A stretch of 64,000 nucleotides of DNA, from NCBI GenBank assembly GCA_002706445.1, contig PALE01000055.1:22659-86658 (forward strand), in the 5' to 3' direction. The DNA comes from Erythrobacteraceae bacterium (GTDB lineage: Bacteria; Pseudomonadota; Alphaproteobacteria; Sphingomonadales; Sphingomonadaceae). The notes below the pieces were generated by a model, which ran no database searches, was not told the origin of the DNA, and worked only from the letters and a program-made list of their open reading frames with translations. Of this stretch, positions 34,986 to 46,190 are shown piece after piece; the first letter of the stretch is position 1; the number at the start of each line of letters is the position of its first letter. A program made the translations under genes and the position numbers.

Positions 34986-36181
34986 GCGTCCTCTGGAATG
35001 GTAAAGCTCGCAGCACCTGCCGAAAGCTTGTCGAAGAACTCGTCGATCTCGGCATCGCCGACAACAAGCGGAGGCAGGACGCGCAGCGTCTGATCGCCGG
35101 CAGCCACAGTCAGCAGCTGATGGTTGTCACGCAGGTGCACGAAGAAGGGGCGGCTTTCGACCTTCATCTTGACCCCCAGCATCAGGCCCTGTCCGCGGAC
35201 GAGTTCGAAGAGTTCGGGATAATTCCCGATGAACTGTTCGAGACGCGTGCGGATCCGCTCGCCCTTTTCGGTGACTTCGGCGAGAAATTCCGGATTGGCG
35301 ACGGCATCCATGACCGCGCTGCCGGCGGCCATGGCGAGCGGGTTGCCGCCATAGGTCGAACCGTGCGTTCCGAAAGTCATCCCGCGCGCCGCTTTCTCGG
35401 TCGCCAGCACTGCGCCCAGCGGGAAACCTCCCCCCAGACCCTTTGCGGTCGCCAGAATATCGGGTTTGATGCCGTAGTGTTCGTAGGCGTAGAATTTGCC
35501 CGTTCGCGCCACGCCGCATTGAACCTCGTCGAGCACGAGCATCAGATCATGCTCGTCGGCAAGATCGCGCAGGCCCTGCATGAAGGCCTGCGAAGCCGGG
35601 CGGATGCCGCCCTCGCCCTGGATCGGCTCAACCAGAAAACCTGCGGTCTTAGGCCCCATCAGCGCCTTGGCCGATTCCAGATCGTCGAATTCGGCATATT
35701 TGAAGCCGGCGAGCAGCGGCGAGAAGCCGTGGTGCATCTTGGTCTGGTTCGAAGCGCTGATCGTCGCCATCGTGCGGCCGTGGAAGGCATTCGAGAAGGT
35801 GATCAGCTCGAATCGTTCCGAATCACCTTCGTCACCGGCGTTCTGGTGATAGGCGCGCGCGGCCTTGATCGCGCCTTCCACTGCTTCGGCGCCCGAATTG
35901 GTGAAGAACACGGTGTCGGCAAAGGTCGCATCGACCAGTTGCTGGGCAAGTTTTTCACCCTGCGGACTGCCGTAGAGATTCGAGACGTGCATCAGCTCTG
36001 CAGCCTGTTTCTGGATCGCCGAGATCAAGCCCTCATGCGAATGGCCCAGCAGGTTCACAGCGATCCCGCTCGCAAAATCGAGATAGCGCGTGCCGTCTTC
36101 GTCGATCAGATGGCAGTGTTCGCCTCGCACGGGCCGAACACCACAGCGCGGATAGACAGGCATGAGTGGCGAAATCGACAT
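34982..36181 (-). CDS. argD: acetylornithine/succinyldiaminopimelate-type aminotransferase
   Basis: [66 protein letters not shown]; overlaps argF. Confidence 0.95.
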   Translation of the reverse strand: MSISPLMPVYPRCGVRPVRGEHCHLIDEDGTRYLDFASGIAVNLLGHSHEGLISAIQKQAAELMHVSNLYGSPQGEKLAQQLVDATFADTVFFTNSGAEAVEGAIKAARAYHQNAGDEGDSERFELITFSNAFHGRTMATISASNQTKMHHGFSPLLAGFKYAEFDDLESAKALMGPKTAGFLVEPIQGEGGIRPASQAFMQGLRDLADEHDLMLVLDEVQCGVARTGKFYAYEHYGIKPDILATAKGLGGGFPLGAVLATEKAARGMTFGTHGSTYGGNPLAMAAGSAVMDAVANPEFLAEVTEKGERIRTRLEQFIGNYPELFELVRGQGLMLGVKMKVESRPFFVHLRDNHQLLTVAAGDQTLRVLPPLVVGDAEIDEFFDKLSAGAASFTIPEDA

Positions 36182-36217
36182 AGTGGAAATCCTGAAATGA
36201 AGTGCAAAACAAAAACA

Positions 36218-36245
36218 AATGGCGGCTCAATCACGAGCCGCCATT
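36218..36245 (-). terminator. intrinsic terminator for the cold-shock gene
   Basis: AATGGCGGCTC AATCAC GAGCCGCCATT followed on the minus strand by TTTGTTTTTGTTTTG. Confidence 0.85.
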
Positions 36246-36303
36246 CGGTTTGAAATAGGGCCGCTCGCAAGCTTGGTCAAACGGCCGGATATGATGCGCG
36301 GGA

Positions 36304-37071
36304 TTACTCCTGAACCGGCACCAGATTGACCGCAGAATGCTTGCCTCGTCGATCGACTTCGAGGTCGAACTCGAAACGTTCGCCTTCGTTGATCGAGGAC
36401 AGGCCCGAGCGTTCAACCGCGCTAATGTGTACGAATGCGTCCGGCTGGCCATCGTCACGCACGAGGAAGCCGAAGCCCTTCATTGCATTGAAGAATTTCA
36501 CCGTTCCGGTAGCCTTTTCGCCGGTAAGCTCGCGCTTGGGCGGGCCGCCGGCCTGCGGCGCAGCGATTACGTCGCCGACAACCTGAAGGTCCTGCGCGGA
36601 GATCTTGCCACCGCGGTCGACCAGGTTGAATTCGAGTTCCTGACCTTCGGCCAGGCCTTCAAGACCCGCACGCTCAACCGCGCTGATATGAACGAAGACG
36701 TCTTCGCCGCCAGTTTCCTGCTGGATGAAGCCAAAGCCCTTTTGGCCGTTGAAGAACTTTACGACGCCCTTGCCGGTGCCGACGACCTGAGCGGGCATGC
36801 GGTTGAAACCGCCGCCACCGCCACCGCCGGGACGACCACCGCCGCCTCCGCCGCGCGGGCCGCCGCCGAAGCCGCCACCGCCGTGCCGGTCGCCGCCGCC
36901 GTAGCCGCCGCCACCGTGCCGGTCACCACCACCGAAGCGATCGCCGCCACGGTCGTTGCCATAGTCCGAAGGGGGCGGGAATCCGTCACCGCCGCCAAAT
37001 GGATCAAAATTGTCTTCGCCGAAACCGTCCCGCTTGTCCCGTCCGCGGCGACGTCCCCTGTCGTATCCCAT
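36304..37071 (-). CDS. dual cold-shock-domain protein with Gly/Arg-rich N-terminus
   Basis: Two CSDs ([38 protein letters not shown] and [38 protein letters not shown]) after a ~90-aa Gly-rich tract. Confidence 0.93.
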   Translation of the reverse strand: MGYDRGRRRGRDKRDGFGEDNFDPFGGGDGFPPPSDYGNDRGGDRFGGGDRHGGGGYGGGDRHGGGGFGGGPRGGGGGGRPGGGGGGGFNRMPAQVVGTGKGVVKFFNGQKGFGFIQQETGGEDVFVHISAVERAGLEGLAEGQELEFNLVDRGGKISAQDLQVVGDVIAAPQAGGPPKRELTGEKATGTVKFFNAMKGFGFLVRDDGQPDAFVHISAVERSGLSSINEGERFEFDLEVDRRGKHSAVNLVPVQE

Positions 37072-37354
37072 AACTCAGTACGTACCCTAAATGGCTGCCC
37101 GATTTCCAAACGCCGGCACGGTGGACAACGAGCCATAACCAGCAACAAAAAAGAATCCGCTCTTCCGGGATTCTCATTCCAAGGCGAATACATAGCGCAC
37201 AAAGGGCCGCTATGCGAATGATTTAACCTACAAAGCGCTTATCGCGCAAAAATGTGACATTTTGGATAGTCGAAACGTCCCATCTCCACCTTGTAACCCG
37301 GCGACCATAGCGCCATTTACTGAGCGAGACGGCACCAATCCGGGAGTAACGCAG

Positions 37355-37786
37355 ATGGCCGATTTCCGTACCCTCAACGACACGATCATGGCTAGCCCGC
37401 AGATCGGATTCGACGAAATCGGGGAAGCCAAGGCGGCTGGTGTGACCCTCGTAATCAACAATCGTCCCGACGGCGAAGATCCCGACGCTCCGCAAGGCGA
37501 TGTGATCGAAGCTGCTGCGAAAGAGGCCGGGCTTGATTATTGCGCGATCCCGATCGGCCGCTCCGGCTTTAGCGAGCCGCAGGTCGACGAGATGATCAAG
37601 GCGCTCGACGGCGCCGAAGGCCGCGTGCTCGCCTATTGCCGCACGGGCACGCGCTCGACGCTGCTCTGGGCGCTGGCGCAGGCAAAGCTCGGCAAAAACC
37701 CCGATGAGATCGCGCAAGCCGCACAAGCGGCGGGCTATGATGTCAGCCCGGTTCGCCCGATGCTCGATATGTTTGCCGCGCGCTGA
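37355..37786 (+). CDS. TIGR01244-family phosphatase/sulfurtransferase-like protein
   Basis: MADFRTLNDTIMASPQIGFDEIGEAKAAGVTLVINNRPDGEDPDAPQGDVIEAAAKEAGLDYCAIPI...VLAYCRTGTRSTLLWAL. Confidence 0.88.
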   Translation: MADFRTLNDTIMASPQIGFDEIGEAKAAGVTLVINNRPDGEDPDAPQGDVIEAAAKEAGLDYCAIPIGRSGFSEPQVDEMIKALDGAEGRVLAYCRTGTRSTLLWALAQAKLGKNPDEIAQAAQAAGYDVSPVRPMLDMFAAR

Positions 37787-37818
37787 TTCGCGCTCCGCTT
37801 ACGAGCGGATAGTCTCGG

Positions 37819-39264
37819 TTACTGGCGGTAATCGAGCGGCGGGTCACGATCGCCCAGCAGGGAGCGATAGACGTAATCGGGTCCGCGGGCCGCGTCGAAT
37901 TCCGCCCGTGCCTGCGCCCGCAGCTCGGGGTTGGTGTAGAGCTCGACCGCCATCAGCGTCATCGCCTTGGCTGCGACCTGCGCGCCCTTGTGGCCGATCG
38001 AGTGACCGCTTGCCGCCACCGCCTGCCAGCTGTGTGCGCTCGTTCCCGGAACCCAGGTCGCTGTGCGCACGCCGACAGTCGGCGTGGCCCATGACACATC
38101 CCCGACATCGGTCGAGCCATAGCCGAGACTGCGCGTATAGGGCTCGATCTTCGCCGCATTTTCGAGCGGCTGGGCAGCATCGCCCAGAGACGCCGACAGT
38201 TCCTCGGCCCAGGCTCGCTCTTCCTCGGTGTATTCGACCCCGCCAACCATTTCGAGCTTGGCCTGCATCACTCTTTGCAAAGCGTCATTAACCAGCAGCG
38301 GGTTGTTGCCGTGGATGATCTCCCACTCCACCTGCGTGCCCGTGCCCATCGCCGCACCGCGCGCGGCATTTTCGAGACGGTCCCAGATTTCCTCGACGCC
38401 CTTGGGATCGGGGTGGCGCACGTAGTAGAACACTTCGGCGAAGTCGGGCACGACATTGGGCGCCTCGCCTCCGCTGGTGATGACATAGTGCATGCGCGCC
38501 TGCTGGGGCATGTGCTCGTGCATCATGTTCGCCATCATGTTCATCGCCTCGACACCGTCGAGCGCGCTGCGCCCGCGCTCGGGTGCACCGGCTGCGTGAG
38601 CAGAGATGCCGGTGAAGCGGAACTTGGCCGAACGGTTGGCAAGGCTGGTGCGAGCCGCAGCGCTGTTTTCGTCATCGGCATGCCAGTGGATCGCGATATC
38701 GACATCGTTGAACAGCCCGGCGCGCGTCATATAGACCTTGCCCGAGCCGCCCTCTTCGGCAGGCGTGCCGTAGAGACGGATGCGCCCGGGCGTGCCGGTT
38801 TCCTCAAGCCAGTTCTTGACCGCAATCGCGGCCGTCAGCGAGCCTGCGCCGAACAGATTGTGTCCGCAGGCATGGCCTGCGCCCTTGCCATCGACAGGAT
38901 CGCGGGTCGCGAGCCCTGACTGGTTGATGCCGGGCAGCGCGTCCATTTCGGCGAGGATGGCGATCACCGGACCGCCCTCACCCCATTCCGCCATGAAAGC
39001 GGTGGGGATATCGGCAATTCCCTGCTCCAGCCGGAAACCTTCGGCTTCAAGCTCTGCCTGCATCAGGCCCGAAGACCGCGTTTCGAGATAGCCGAGCTCA
39101 GCAAATTCCCACAATTGCTGCGCGACCCGCTCGGTGCGGTCTGCCTCGGCTTCGACCACGGCGATGGGGTCGGGGGCGGAATGATTGTCTGCGGTCAGTG
39201 GCGCGCTTGCCAGAAGCACAGCGCCTGTGGCGGCAGCGGCAAGCATTTTGCGGGTCAATGTCAT
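37819..39264 (-). CDS. amidohydrolase, M20-type (AbgB-like)
   Basis: GHACGHNLFGAGSLTAAIAVKNWLEETGTPGRIRLYGTPAEEGGSGKVYMTRAGLF; signal peptide from MTLTRK. Confidence 0.88.
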   Translation of the reverse strand: MTLTRKMLAAAATGAVLLASAPLTADNHSAPDPIAVVEAEADRTERVAQQLWEFAELGYLETRSSGLMQAELEAEGFRLEQGIADIPTAFMAEWGEGGPVIAILAEMDALPGINQSGLATRDPVDGKGAGHACGHNLFGAGSLTAAIAVKNWLEETGTPGRIRLYGTPAEEGGSGKVYMTRAGLFNDVDIAIHWHADDENSAAARTSLANRSAKFRFTGISAHAAGAPERGRSALDGVEAMNMMANMMHEHMPQQARMHYVITSGGEAPNVVPDFAEVFYYVRHPDPKGVEEIWDRLENAARGAAMGTGTQVEWEIIHGNNPLLVNDALQRVMQAKLEMVGGVEYTEEERAWAEELSASLGDAAQPLENAAKIEPYTRSLGYGSTDVGDVSWATPTVGVRTATWVPGTSAHSWQAVAASGHSIGHKGAQVAAKAMTLMAVELYTNPELRAQARAEFDAARGPDYVYRSLLGDRDPPLDYRQ

Positions 39265-39323
39265 GGGTGTCTCCTTGACACCTGCTTGCCGCAAATCGCG
39301 AGCCGTGCCAATCCTCCCCGCGC

Positions 39324-39722
39324 ATGGATGCCCAAGCTCTCTTTCTTCAAACCGGCGGCTCGCTGATCGCCATTCTCGCGCTGTATTTCGTGGCGCGCGC
39401 GCTCAAGGTGGGCGGCAAGCCGCGACTGGCTGACGAGGCGCAAGTGCAGGCCTGCGCGGGCGAGGTGGAAGAGGGGTTTGACGCGCAGCGTGTGTCGATT
39501 GCCCGCGACGGCACGGCGGCGCTGGCACGCGATGCCGATGGCCGGATCATGGTCATCAAGCGCCACGGCAATCGTTTTGCCGGACGCGTTCTCACCCGCA
39601 GCGCCGCAGTGCGCGAGGAGGTCGACGGGCTTGTCGTCGATACCGCAGAAGCGCGCTTCGGAGCGGTGCGACTGTCCATCGACGATCCGGCATATTGGGC
39701 CGACGCGATCAACAGGCTATAG
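39324..39722 (+). CDS. hypothetical protein with N-terminal TM segment
   Basis: Open frame with plausible start and TM helix (GGSLIAILALYFVARAL), fits between neighbours without overlap. Confidence 0.6.
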   Translation: MDAQALFLQTGGSLIAILALYFVARALKVGGKPRLADEAQVQACAGEVEEGFDAQRVSIARDGTAALARDADGRIMVIKRHGNRFAGRVLTRSAAVREEVDGLVVDTAEARFGAVRLSIDDPAYWADAINRL

Positions 39723-39730
39723 TCGCAATC

Positions 39731-40681
39731 ATGCCCGATTTTTCACCCACCGTTTATGCCGTGCCGCTTTTCGTCATCGCCGTGCTGGCGGAAATGGTCT
39801 GGTCGCGCCTGAAACGGCCCGAAGCCTATGAGCCGATGGATACGCTGGTGAGCCTCGCCTTCGGGCTGGGCTCGACCGTTGCGGGGGCCCTGTTCGGTGG
39901 CTTTGCGGCATACCTCTTCATCGAAGCCTATGAGTATCGGCTGTTCGATTTTGGAGCCGAGTGGTGGGCCGTGTGGTGGGCGTGGCCGGTCGCTTTCGTG
40001 CTCGACGATCTCAAATATTACTGGGTCCACCGCGCCGGACACCGCATCCGCTGGATGTGGGCAGCACATGTGAACCACCATTCCTCGCAGCACTACAATC
40101 TCTCGACTGCGCTGCGCCAGACGTGGACCGGTTCCTTCACTTTCGGACTGTTGTTTGCCGTGCCGCTCGTCCTGCTCGGTTTCCATCCGGCGATGCTGGC
40201 AATCGTCGCGGGCTTCAACCTGATCTACCAGTTCTGGATCCACACCGAAGCGATCGACCGCATGCCGCGCTGGTTCGAAGCGGTGATGAACACGCCGAGC
40301 CACCACCGCGTCCACCACGCCACCAATCCGCGCTATCTCGACCGCAATTATGCAGGCGTCTTCATCATCTGGGACAGACTGTTCGGCACATTCGAGGCCG
40401 AGCGTGACGACGAGAAAATCCGTTATGGTATCGTCAAGCAATTGGGCAGCTTCAACCTGCTGTGGTCGGTGTTCCATGAATGGATCGGCATGATCGGCGA
40501 CATCTGGCGAGCGCCGTGGAAGCACAAGCTGTCCTATCTCCTGCGCGAGCCCGGCTGGAGCCATGACGGCAGCCGCGAAACCTCCGACATGATCCGGCAA
40601 CGCTGGCAGGAACGCACCGGCGGGGATGCAATTTCGGTTGCTCCCAGAAACCCGATTGAAAGCCCCGGCCAAGCTGCCTAG
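39731..40681 (+). CDS. sterol desaturase family protein
   Basis: WVHRAGHRIRWMWAAHVNHHSSQHYNLSTALRQTW, HTEAIDRM..HHRVHHATNPRYLDRNYAGVFIIWDRLFGTFEAE. Confidence 0.93.
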   Translation: MPDFSPTVYAVPLFVIAVLAEMVWSRLKRPEAYEPMDTLVSLAFGLGSTVAGALFGGFAAYLFIEAYEYRLFDFGAEWWAVWWAWPVAFVLDDLKYYWVHRAGHRIRWMWAAHVNHHSSQHYNLSTALRQTWTGSFTFGLLFAVPLVLLGFHPAMLAIVAGFNLIYQFWIHTEAIDRMPRWFEAVMNTPSHHRVHHATNPRYLDRNYAGVFIIWDRLFGTFEAERDDEKIRYGIVKQLGSFNLLWSVFHEWIGMIGDIWRAPWKHKLSYLLREPGWSHDGSRETSDMIRQRWQERTGGDAISVAPRNPIESPGQAA

Positions 40682-40704
40682 TCTCTCTGCCAAAGGGAGA
40701 GACC

Positions 40705-42294
40705 ATGGAGAGCTTTGATTATATCGTCATCGGTGGTGGCAGCGGCGGCAGCGCGGTTGCCGGACGTTTGGCCGTCGACGGAACACGCCGCGTTTGCTTG
40801 CTTGAGGCGGGCGGACGCAACGACAATGTCTTGATCAAGACTCCGGGCTTCATGCCCTTCATCCGCAATTCGTCGAATTACAAATACGAAACCGTGCCGC
40901 AAAAGGGACTTAACGGGCGCGTGGGCTATCAACCGCGCGGCCGCGGCCTCGGCGGGTCCTCGGCAATCAACGCGATGGTCTATATTCGCGGCAATGCATG
41001 GGATTACGACAATTGGGCGGCGATGGGCTGCACAGGTTGGGCCTATGACGACGTGCTGCCCTATTTCCGCAAGGCCGAGGCGAACGAGCGTGGGGCAGAC
41101 GACTATCACGGCGAAGGCGGGCCGCTGTTCGTTTCGAACCAGGTCTCTCCCAATCCCGCCAGCGAGGCTTTCGTCGAGGCCGCAGCCGAACTCCAGCTGC
41201 GCCGCAACGACGACTTTAACGGTGAGCGGCAGGACGGCTTTGGCCTCTACCAGGTAACCCAGCGCGACGGTGAGCGCTGGTCTGCGGCGCGCGCCTATGT
41301 CGAACCCATCCGCGAGCAGGGCAATTTCGCCATCCGCACCAACACGCTGGTCGAAAAGCTGGTCGTCGAACAGGGGCGGGTTACCGGGGTCATGGTGCGC
41401 ACAGGGCGCAACCGTTCGGAAATGATCTATGCCCGGCGCGGCGTAATCCTGTCCGCCGGTGCGTTCAATTCCCCGCAGATCCTGATGCTGTCCGGCATCG
41501 GCCCTGCCGAACATCTCAAGCAGAACGGCATCGAGGTCGTGCTCGACAAACCCGCCGTCGGTTCCGATTTGCAGGATCACATCGATTACGTCTCCGGCTG
41601 GGAAACGCAGAGCGATGTGCCGATGGGCGGGACGCTCAAGGGCACGCTCAAGATGGCGGGCGCGATCTTCCAGCACCGGCGTGAGCGCAAGGGTGCGATG
41701 ACAACCTGTTTCGCCGAAGGCGGGGGCTTCTGGACGGTGACCGACGGCGCGCCTGCACCCGATGTGCAGTGGCACTTTGTGCCCGCCGTGCTTGAGGATC
41801 ACGGACGAGAGCGTGTGAATGCGCATGGCTTCTCGCTCCATGCCTGCGTGCTGCGGCCCGAGAGTCGCGGCACGGTGCGGCTCGGCTCGGGCGATGCGGC
41901 TGCCGCTCCGGTGATCGATCCCAACTTCCTCGACGATGAGCGCGATATGGCGGTCATGCGCGCAGGCGTGCGCCTGTCTCACCGGATTGCCGATGCGCCC
42001 GCTCTGCAGGCTTTCGGTCCCACCGATCGTCACCCGATCGATCTCGACGACGATGCCGCGCTCGACGAGCTGATCCGCAACCGCGCCGACACGGTCTATC
42101 ACCCAGTCGGCACCTGCCGGATGGGATCGGACGAGGCATCGGTGGTGGACCCGCAATTGAAGGTGCGCGGGCTCGATGGCCTGTGGATCGCCGATGCAAG
42201 CGTGATGCCCAAGATCGTCAGCGGCAACACCAATGCGCCGAGCATCATGATCGGCGAACGCTGCGCGGACTTTATCAAGGCCAGCGAGAAGTAA
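40705..42294 (+). CDS. GMC family oxidoreductase (choline dehydrogenase-like)
   Basis: [89 protein letters not shown]. Confidence 0.94.
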   Translation: MESFDYIVIGGGSGGSAVAGRLAVDGTRRVCLLEAGGRNDNVLIKTPGFMPFIRNSSNYKYETVPQKGLNGRVGYQPRGRGLGGSSAINAMVYIRGNAWDYDNWAAMGCTGWAYDDVLPYFRKAEANERGADDYHGEGGPLFVSNQVSPNPASEAFVEAAAELQLRRNDDFNGERQDGFGLYQVTQRDGERWSAARAYVEPIREQGNFAIRTNTLVEKLVVEQGRVTGVMVRTGRNRSEMIYARRGVILSAGAFNSPQILMLSGIGPAEHLKQNGIEVVLDKPAVGSDLQDHIDYVSGWETQSDVPMGGTLKGTLKMAGAIFQHRRERKGAMTTCFAEGGGFWTVTDGAPAPDVQWHFVPAVLEDHGRERVNAHGFSLHACVLRPESRGTVRLGSGDAAAAPVIDPNFLDDERDMAVMRAGVRLSHRIADAPALQAFGPTDRHPIDLDDDAALDELIRNRADTVYHPVGTCRMGSDEASVVDPQLKVRGLDGLWIADASVMPKIVSGNTNAPSIMIGERCADFIKASEK

Positions 42295-42609
42295 GCCACA
42301 CCCGGCTGCGAAGAACTTTCCTACTCGGCTGCTTACCGGCATGGGTGTGTGGGGGGAAGGTTCTTTGAAAGCGTGGTTTTCGCGGGAATTCCGGCAGAAG
42401 TGTCAACTTCGCCTTTTTGCCGATTACCTGAACTGTTTCAGTGCAATGCACCGCGAAAACACGGCTGACAGCGTGTCGGCTTTGTCAACTTCCTTCGCAG
42501 GTGCAGCATCAAGCGTTCCGATCTGGCTCCCGCTGCAACGGCGCGTGGCGTAGCGAAGGAGCATCGCCGGGGACGCACGCCCGGGTCGGCCTCATGAAAC
42601 ACAAAAAAG

Positions 42610-42638
42610 AGGCCGGAACGGTCACACCGCTCCGGCCT
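42610..42638 (-). terminator. intrinsic terminator downstream of amtB
   Basis: AGGCCGGAaCGGT cac ACCGcTCCGGCCT; minus-strand T-tract TTTTTTG. Confidence 0.75.
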
Positions 42639-42728
42639 TCGTAAGTTTGTTCGTTCGCAGGAGGAACGTCTTTTGGCGGGGAGAGGGGAGAAGAGAGAGA
42701 GCCTCCCCCCACCAAACTGTGTGCGCTC

Positions 42729-44099
42729 TTAGGTTCGAGCGAATTCGGGATAGGCTTCCACGCCGATCTCAACGTGGTCCATACCGGCCATCTCTTCTTC
42801 TTCCGTCGGACGCAGGCCGATGGTGTACTTGAGAGCGAACCAGACGGCAGCTGATGCGATGCTGACCCAGGCCATCGTGAGCAATACGCCGACCAGCTGG
42901 CCGAGGAAGGTTGCATCGCCAGCCCAGGCAACGATCAGCGTGCCCCAGATACCGGCCATCAGGTGGACCGGAATGGCGCCGACAACATCGTCGATCTTGA
43001 ACTTGTCGAGCATCGGGACAGCGAACACGACGATCACGCCGCCAACGCCGCCGATCACGATCGACTGGCCAACGGTGGGAGCAAGCGGTTCAGCGGTGAT
43101 CGCAACAAGGCCGGCCAGTGCGCCGTTGAGCGCCATGGTAACGTCAGCCTTCTTGTACATGACCTGCGTCAGGATGATCGCGACAACCACGCCGGCACAG
43201 GCGGCCATGTTGGTGTTGACGAAGATCTTCGACACGTCCGACACGTCACCCACAGTGCCCATGGCAAGCTGCGATGCGCCGTTGAAGCCGAACCAGCCGA
43301 GCCACAGGATGAAAGTACCCAGCGTTGCGAGCGGGATGTTTGAACCCGGGAAGACGTTGACCTTGCCGTCGGCGCCATAGCGGCCCGAACGTGCACCAAG
43401 GATCAGCGCGCCAACCAGAGCAGCCCAGCCACCGGTCGAATGAACGAGGGTCGAACCAGCGAAGTCGCTAAAGCCCCATTCGGTGTCGAGGTAGCCGCCA
43501 CCCCATTCCCAGCTCACGACAACCGGATAGATCACGGCGGTCAGAACGGTCACGAAGATGAAGAACGGAACGATCTTGATACGTTCAGCCAGCGTCCCCG
43601 AAACGATCGAGGCGGTGGTGGCACAGAACACCATCTGGAAGAACCAGTCGGATGCTACCGAATAGCCGGTATCAAGGTCAGCCGCGCCAACGTCCTGCAT
43701 CGGGTAGATCGTACCCGCCATGCCGAACAGCGCCGAAGACGCTTCGCCGCCAAACGGATAGGCGATGTTGTAGCCGATGACCCAGAACATCAAACCGGCA
43801 ATCGAATAAAGGCCGATGTTCTTGAGACACTGGGTCGAGGTGTTCTTGGCGCGGACGAGGCCTGCTTCGAGCATCGCAAAGCCCGCAGCCATCCACATCA
43901 CCAGGAAGCCGCCGATGAGAAACAGCAGCGTGTTGAAGATGTAGGCGGTGCCGTCGGAAACGACGCCGGTTGCCGGCTCGGCAACTTCGGCTGCAGCTTC
44001 GACAACTTCCACGACTTCCGGAGTCGCGGCGAGGGCCGGATGCGCAATCGCCGCCGTGCCGATGGCAAAGGCGGCAAGTGTCAGAATTCTCTTATTCAT
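42729..44099 (-). CDS. amtB: ammonium transporter
   Basis: WMAAGFAMLEAGLVRAKNTSTQCLKNIGLYSIAGLMFWVIGYNIAYPF; DFAGSTLVHSTGGWAALVGALILGAR; 11-TM Amt pattern. Confidence 0.96.
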   Translation of the reverse strand: MNKRILTLAAFAIGTAAIAHPALAATPEVVEVVEAAAEVAEPATGVVSDGTAYIFNTLLFLIGGFLVMWMAAGFAMLEAGLVRAKNTSTQCLKNIGLYSIAGLMFWVIGYNIAYPFGGEASSALFGMAGTIYPMQDVGAADLDTGYSVASDWFFQMVFCATTASIVSGTLAERIKIVPFFIFVTVLTAVIYPVVVSWEWGGGYLDTEWGFSDFAGSTLVHSTGGWAALVGALILGARSGRYGADGKVNVFPGSNIPLATLGTFILWLGWFGFNGASQLAMGTVGDVSDVSKIFVNTNMAACAGVVVAIILTQVMYKKADVTMALNGALAGLVAITAEPLAPTVGQSIVIGGVGGVIVVFAVPMLDKFKIDDVVGAIPVHLMAGIWGTLIVAWAGDATFLGQLVGVLLTMAWVSIASAAVWFALKYTIGLRPTEEEEMAGMDHVEIGVEAYPEFART

Positions 44100-44113
44100 G
44101 GAACTTGTCCCCT

Positions 44114-44467
<354 letters not shown>

Positions 44468-44498
44468 CTATGCCGGCTCATCCGGCTTCGGTCAGGGG

Positions 44499-44514
44499 AG
44501 CAAGGAGCGTGCCA
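44499..44514 (-). promoter_or_regulatory. sigma-54 (RpoN) promoter of glnK-amtB
   Basis: Minus-strand TGGCACG-CTCC-TTGCT matches TGGCACG-N4-TTGCW exactly; ~45-60 nt upstream of the glnK start. Confidence 0.9.
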
Positions 44515-44672
44515 TTTTTCTGAAACGGCTTTGTCACACAGGATTCAGGCACATTCTTCGCACCTGCACAAAAAGACGTGCCTATTTTTTAATCTTTTGG
44601 TTACAATTTGAGCAGGTAGCTACGTTTATATCCGTATCAAGCGCGCAGATTGTTATCTTCTGACACCGGAAT

Positions 44673-45242
44673 CTACTCGCCCGCAATATAACGCGTGGAG
44701 GCGCGGGTAGGCAGGCCATCGATGCTGGTCGTGCGCGAAGCCGTCTTGGCTTCCCATTCAGCCGGATCGCTGTTGCCATGGTGCTTTTTGAGAGTCTCCC
44801 GCTCGGCCTCGAAGCTCATGAAGGGCACGCCATAACCGCAAGAAGTCTGCACGCTTTCGACCGTGATATCGAAGATCTGCCGCGTGCCGGGCATCATTGT
44901 GAAGTGCGCGGCAAGTCCGTCCCATTCCGCATCCTGCGGCAGCACCGGCTTCGCACGGCCATATATTCGCAGAATCAGCGCAGGCTGTTCGAAATTGCAG
45001 AACATGATCGTGATGCGGCCGTAGTCGGGCTGATCGGCGGTCACATGGGCATGGGTCTCGTTGCCCGAACCGCCCAGATCAAGGTAGGCGACCCGCGTCG
45101 GCGACAGGACGCGAAAGGCGTCATAGCCCTTGGGGCTGAGGTTGATACGGCCATCGCTCGCTGCGGTCGCAACGAAGAACACCGGTTGCTTCCCGATCAT
45201 GGCGACATGTTTGTCGCCCAGCGCATCGAAAAACTCGGCCAT
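44673..45242 (-). CDS. pyridoxamine 5'-phosphate oxidase family protein
   Basis: MIGKQPVFFVATAASDGRINLSPKGYDAFRVLSPTRVAYLDLGGSGNETHAHV. Confidence 0.88.
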   Translation of the reverse strand: MAEFFDALGDKHVAMIGKQPVFFVATAASDGRINLSPKGYDAFRVLSPTRVAYLDLGGSGNETHAHVTADQPDYGRITIMFCNFEQPALILRIYGRAKPVLPQDAEWDGLAAHFTMMPGTRQIFDITVESVQTSCGYGVPFMSFEAERETLKKHHGNSDPAEWEAKTASRTTSIDGLPTRASTRYIAGE

Positions 45243-45254
45243 ATCGCGCCTCTC

Positions 45255-46148
45255 CTAGTCTTTGAGGAAATCCTTCAGCACGGTGATGAAGCGGTCGAAC
45301 TGGTCATGATGGAGCCAGTGCCCGGCCTTTTCGAACTCGATCACCTCGGCAGTGCTGAAATGCTCGATCCGCCCGTCCTTTTCGGGATTCGATGCCCAGC
45401 TATCCGCGCCGTAAAGCAGCAAGGTCGGGCATGAGATCGCCTTCCATATCTCGGCGACGAATTCGTCGGCGACATCTTCGACCTGCCACACGTTGAGATG
45501 CGGGTCGAACTTCCAGCTGTAAGTGCCGTCCTCGTTGCGGGTCACACCGTGGACGGTCAGATGGCGCGCCTGCTCGCGGGTGAGATAGGCGTTTTCTTCG
45601 ATCATTCGTTCGAATGCGGATTCGATGCTGTCATACCGGCGCGGGATGCGCCCCGCCGCCTTGCGCTTCTTTTCGATCCATTCGCGCATGCGCTTAGGGA
45701 ACGGGGTAGCGCGCTGCTCGGCGCGCACCTTGGGGCTTGGGCCGAGCCCCTCGATAGCGACCAGCTTGGTCACCATGTCGGGGAACATGCCCGTATAGCG
45801 TAGCGAGACATTGCCGCCCATCGAGTGGCTGACGATGGTCACCGGCCCGCGCCCGAGCTGATGGATCAGCTGCGCAAGGTCATAGACCATGTCGTTGACG
45901 TTATAATTGCCGTCCGACACCCAGTCGCTGTCGCCATGACCGCGGTGGTCCATCGCGACGACATGATAGTCCCGCGACAGGATTTCCGCCGTCCAGTCCC
46001 AGCTGCGCGCATGGTCGCGTCCGCCGTGAACCAGCACCAGCGGCGGCTTCTCGCGGTCAGCCTCGGTCTGCGCCCAGTCGAAGTAATTGAGCTTGAGACG
46101 CTGTGAAATGAAGGTCTGCGAAGTGGGGCCTGATACGGTCATGCCCAC
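45255..46148 (-). CDS. alpha/beta hydrolase
   Basis: PPLVLVHGGRDHARSWDWTAEILSRDYHVVAMDHRGHGDSDW; VSHSMGGNVSLRYTG nucleophile elbow. Confidence 0.92.
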   Translation of the reverse strand: MGMTVSGPTSQTFISQRLKLNYFDWAQTEADREKPPLVLVHGGRDHARSWDWTAEILSRDYHVVAMDHRGHGDSDWVSDGNYNVNDMVYDLAQLIHQLGRGPVTIVSHSMGGNVSLRYTGMFPDMVTKLVAIEGLGPSPKVRAEQRATPFPKRMREWIEKKRKAAGRIPRRYDSIESAFERMIEENAYLTREQARHLTVHGVTRNEDGTYSWKFDPHLNVWQVEDVADEFVAEIWKAISCPTLLLYGADSWASNPEKDGRIEHFSTAEVIEFEKAGHWLHHDQFDRFITVLKDFLKD

Positions 46149-46190
46149 GCTTTGCCGCGTAGTTGCGCGCCCTGCAAGCGCCAGCGTGAC

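Noticed and set aside
34865-36253. 462-aa plus-strand ORF
   Set aside because: Antisense shadow of argD; no domain recognised.
40678-42342. 554-aa minus-strand ORF
   Set aside because: Antisense to an unambiguous GMC oxidoreductase.
42672-42700. Polypurine tract GGGGAGAGGGGAGAAGAGAGAGAG as H-DNA element
   Set aside because: Short, imperfect mirror symmetry, in a gene-end spacer; no supporting context.
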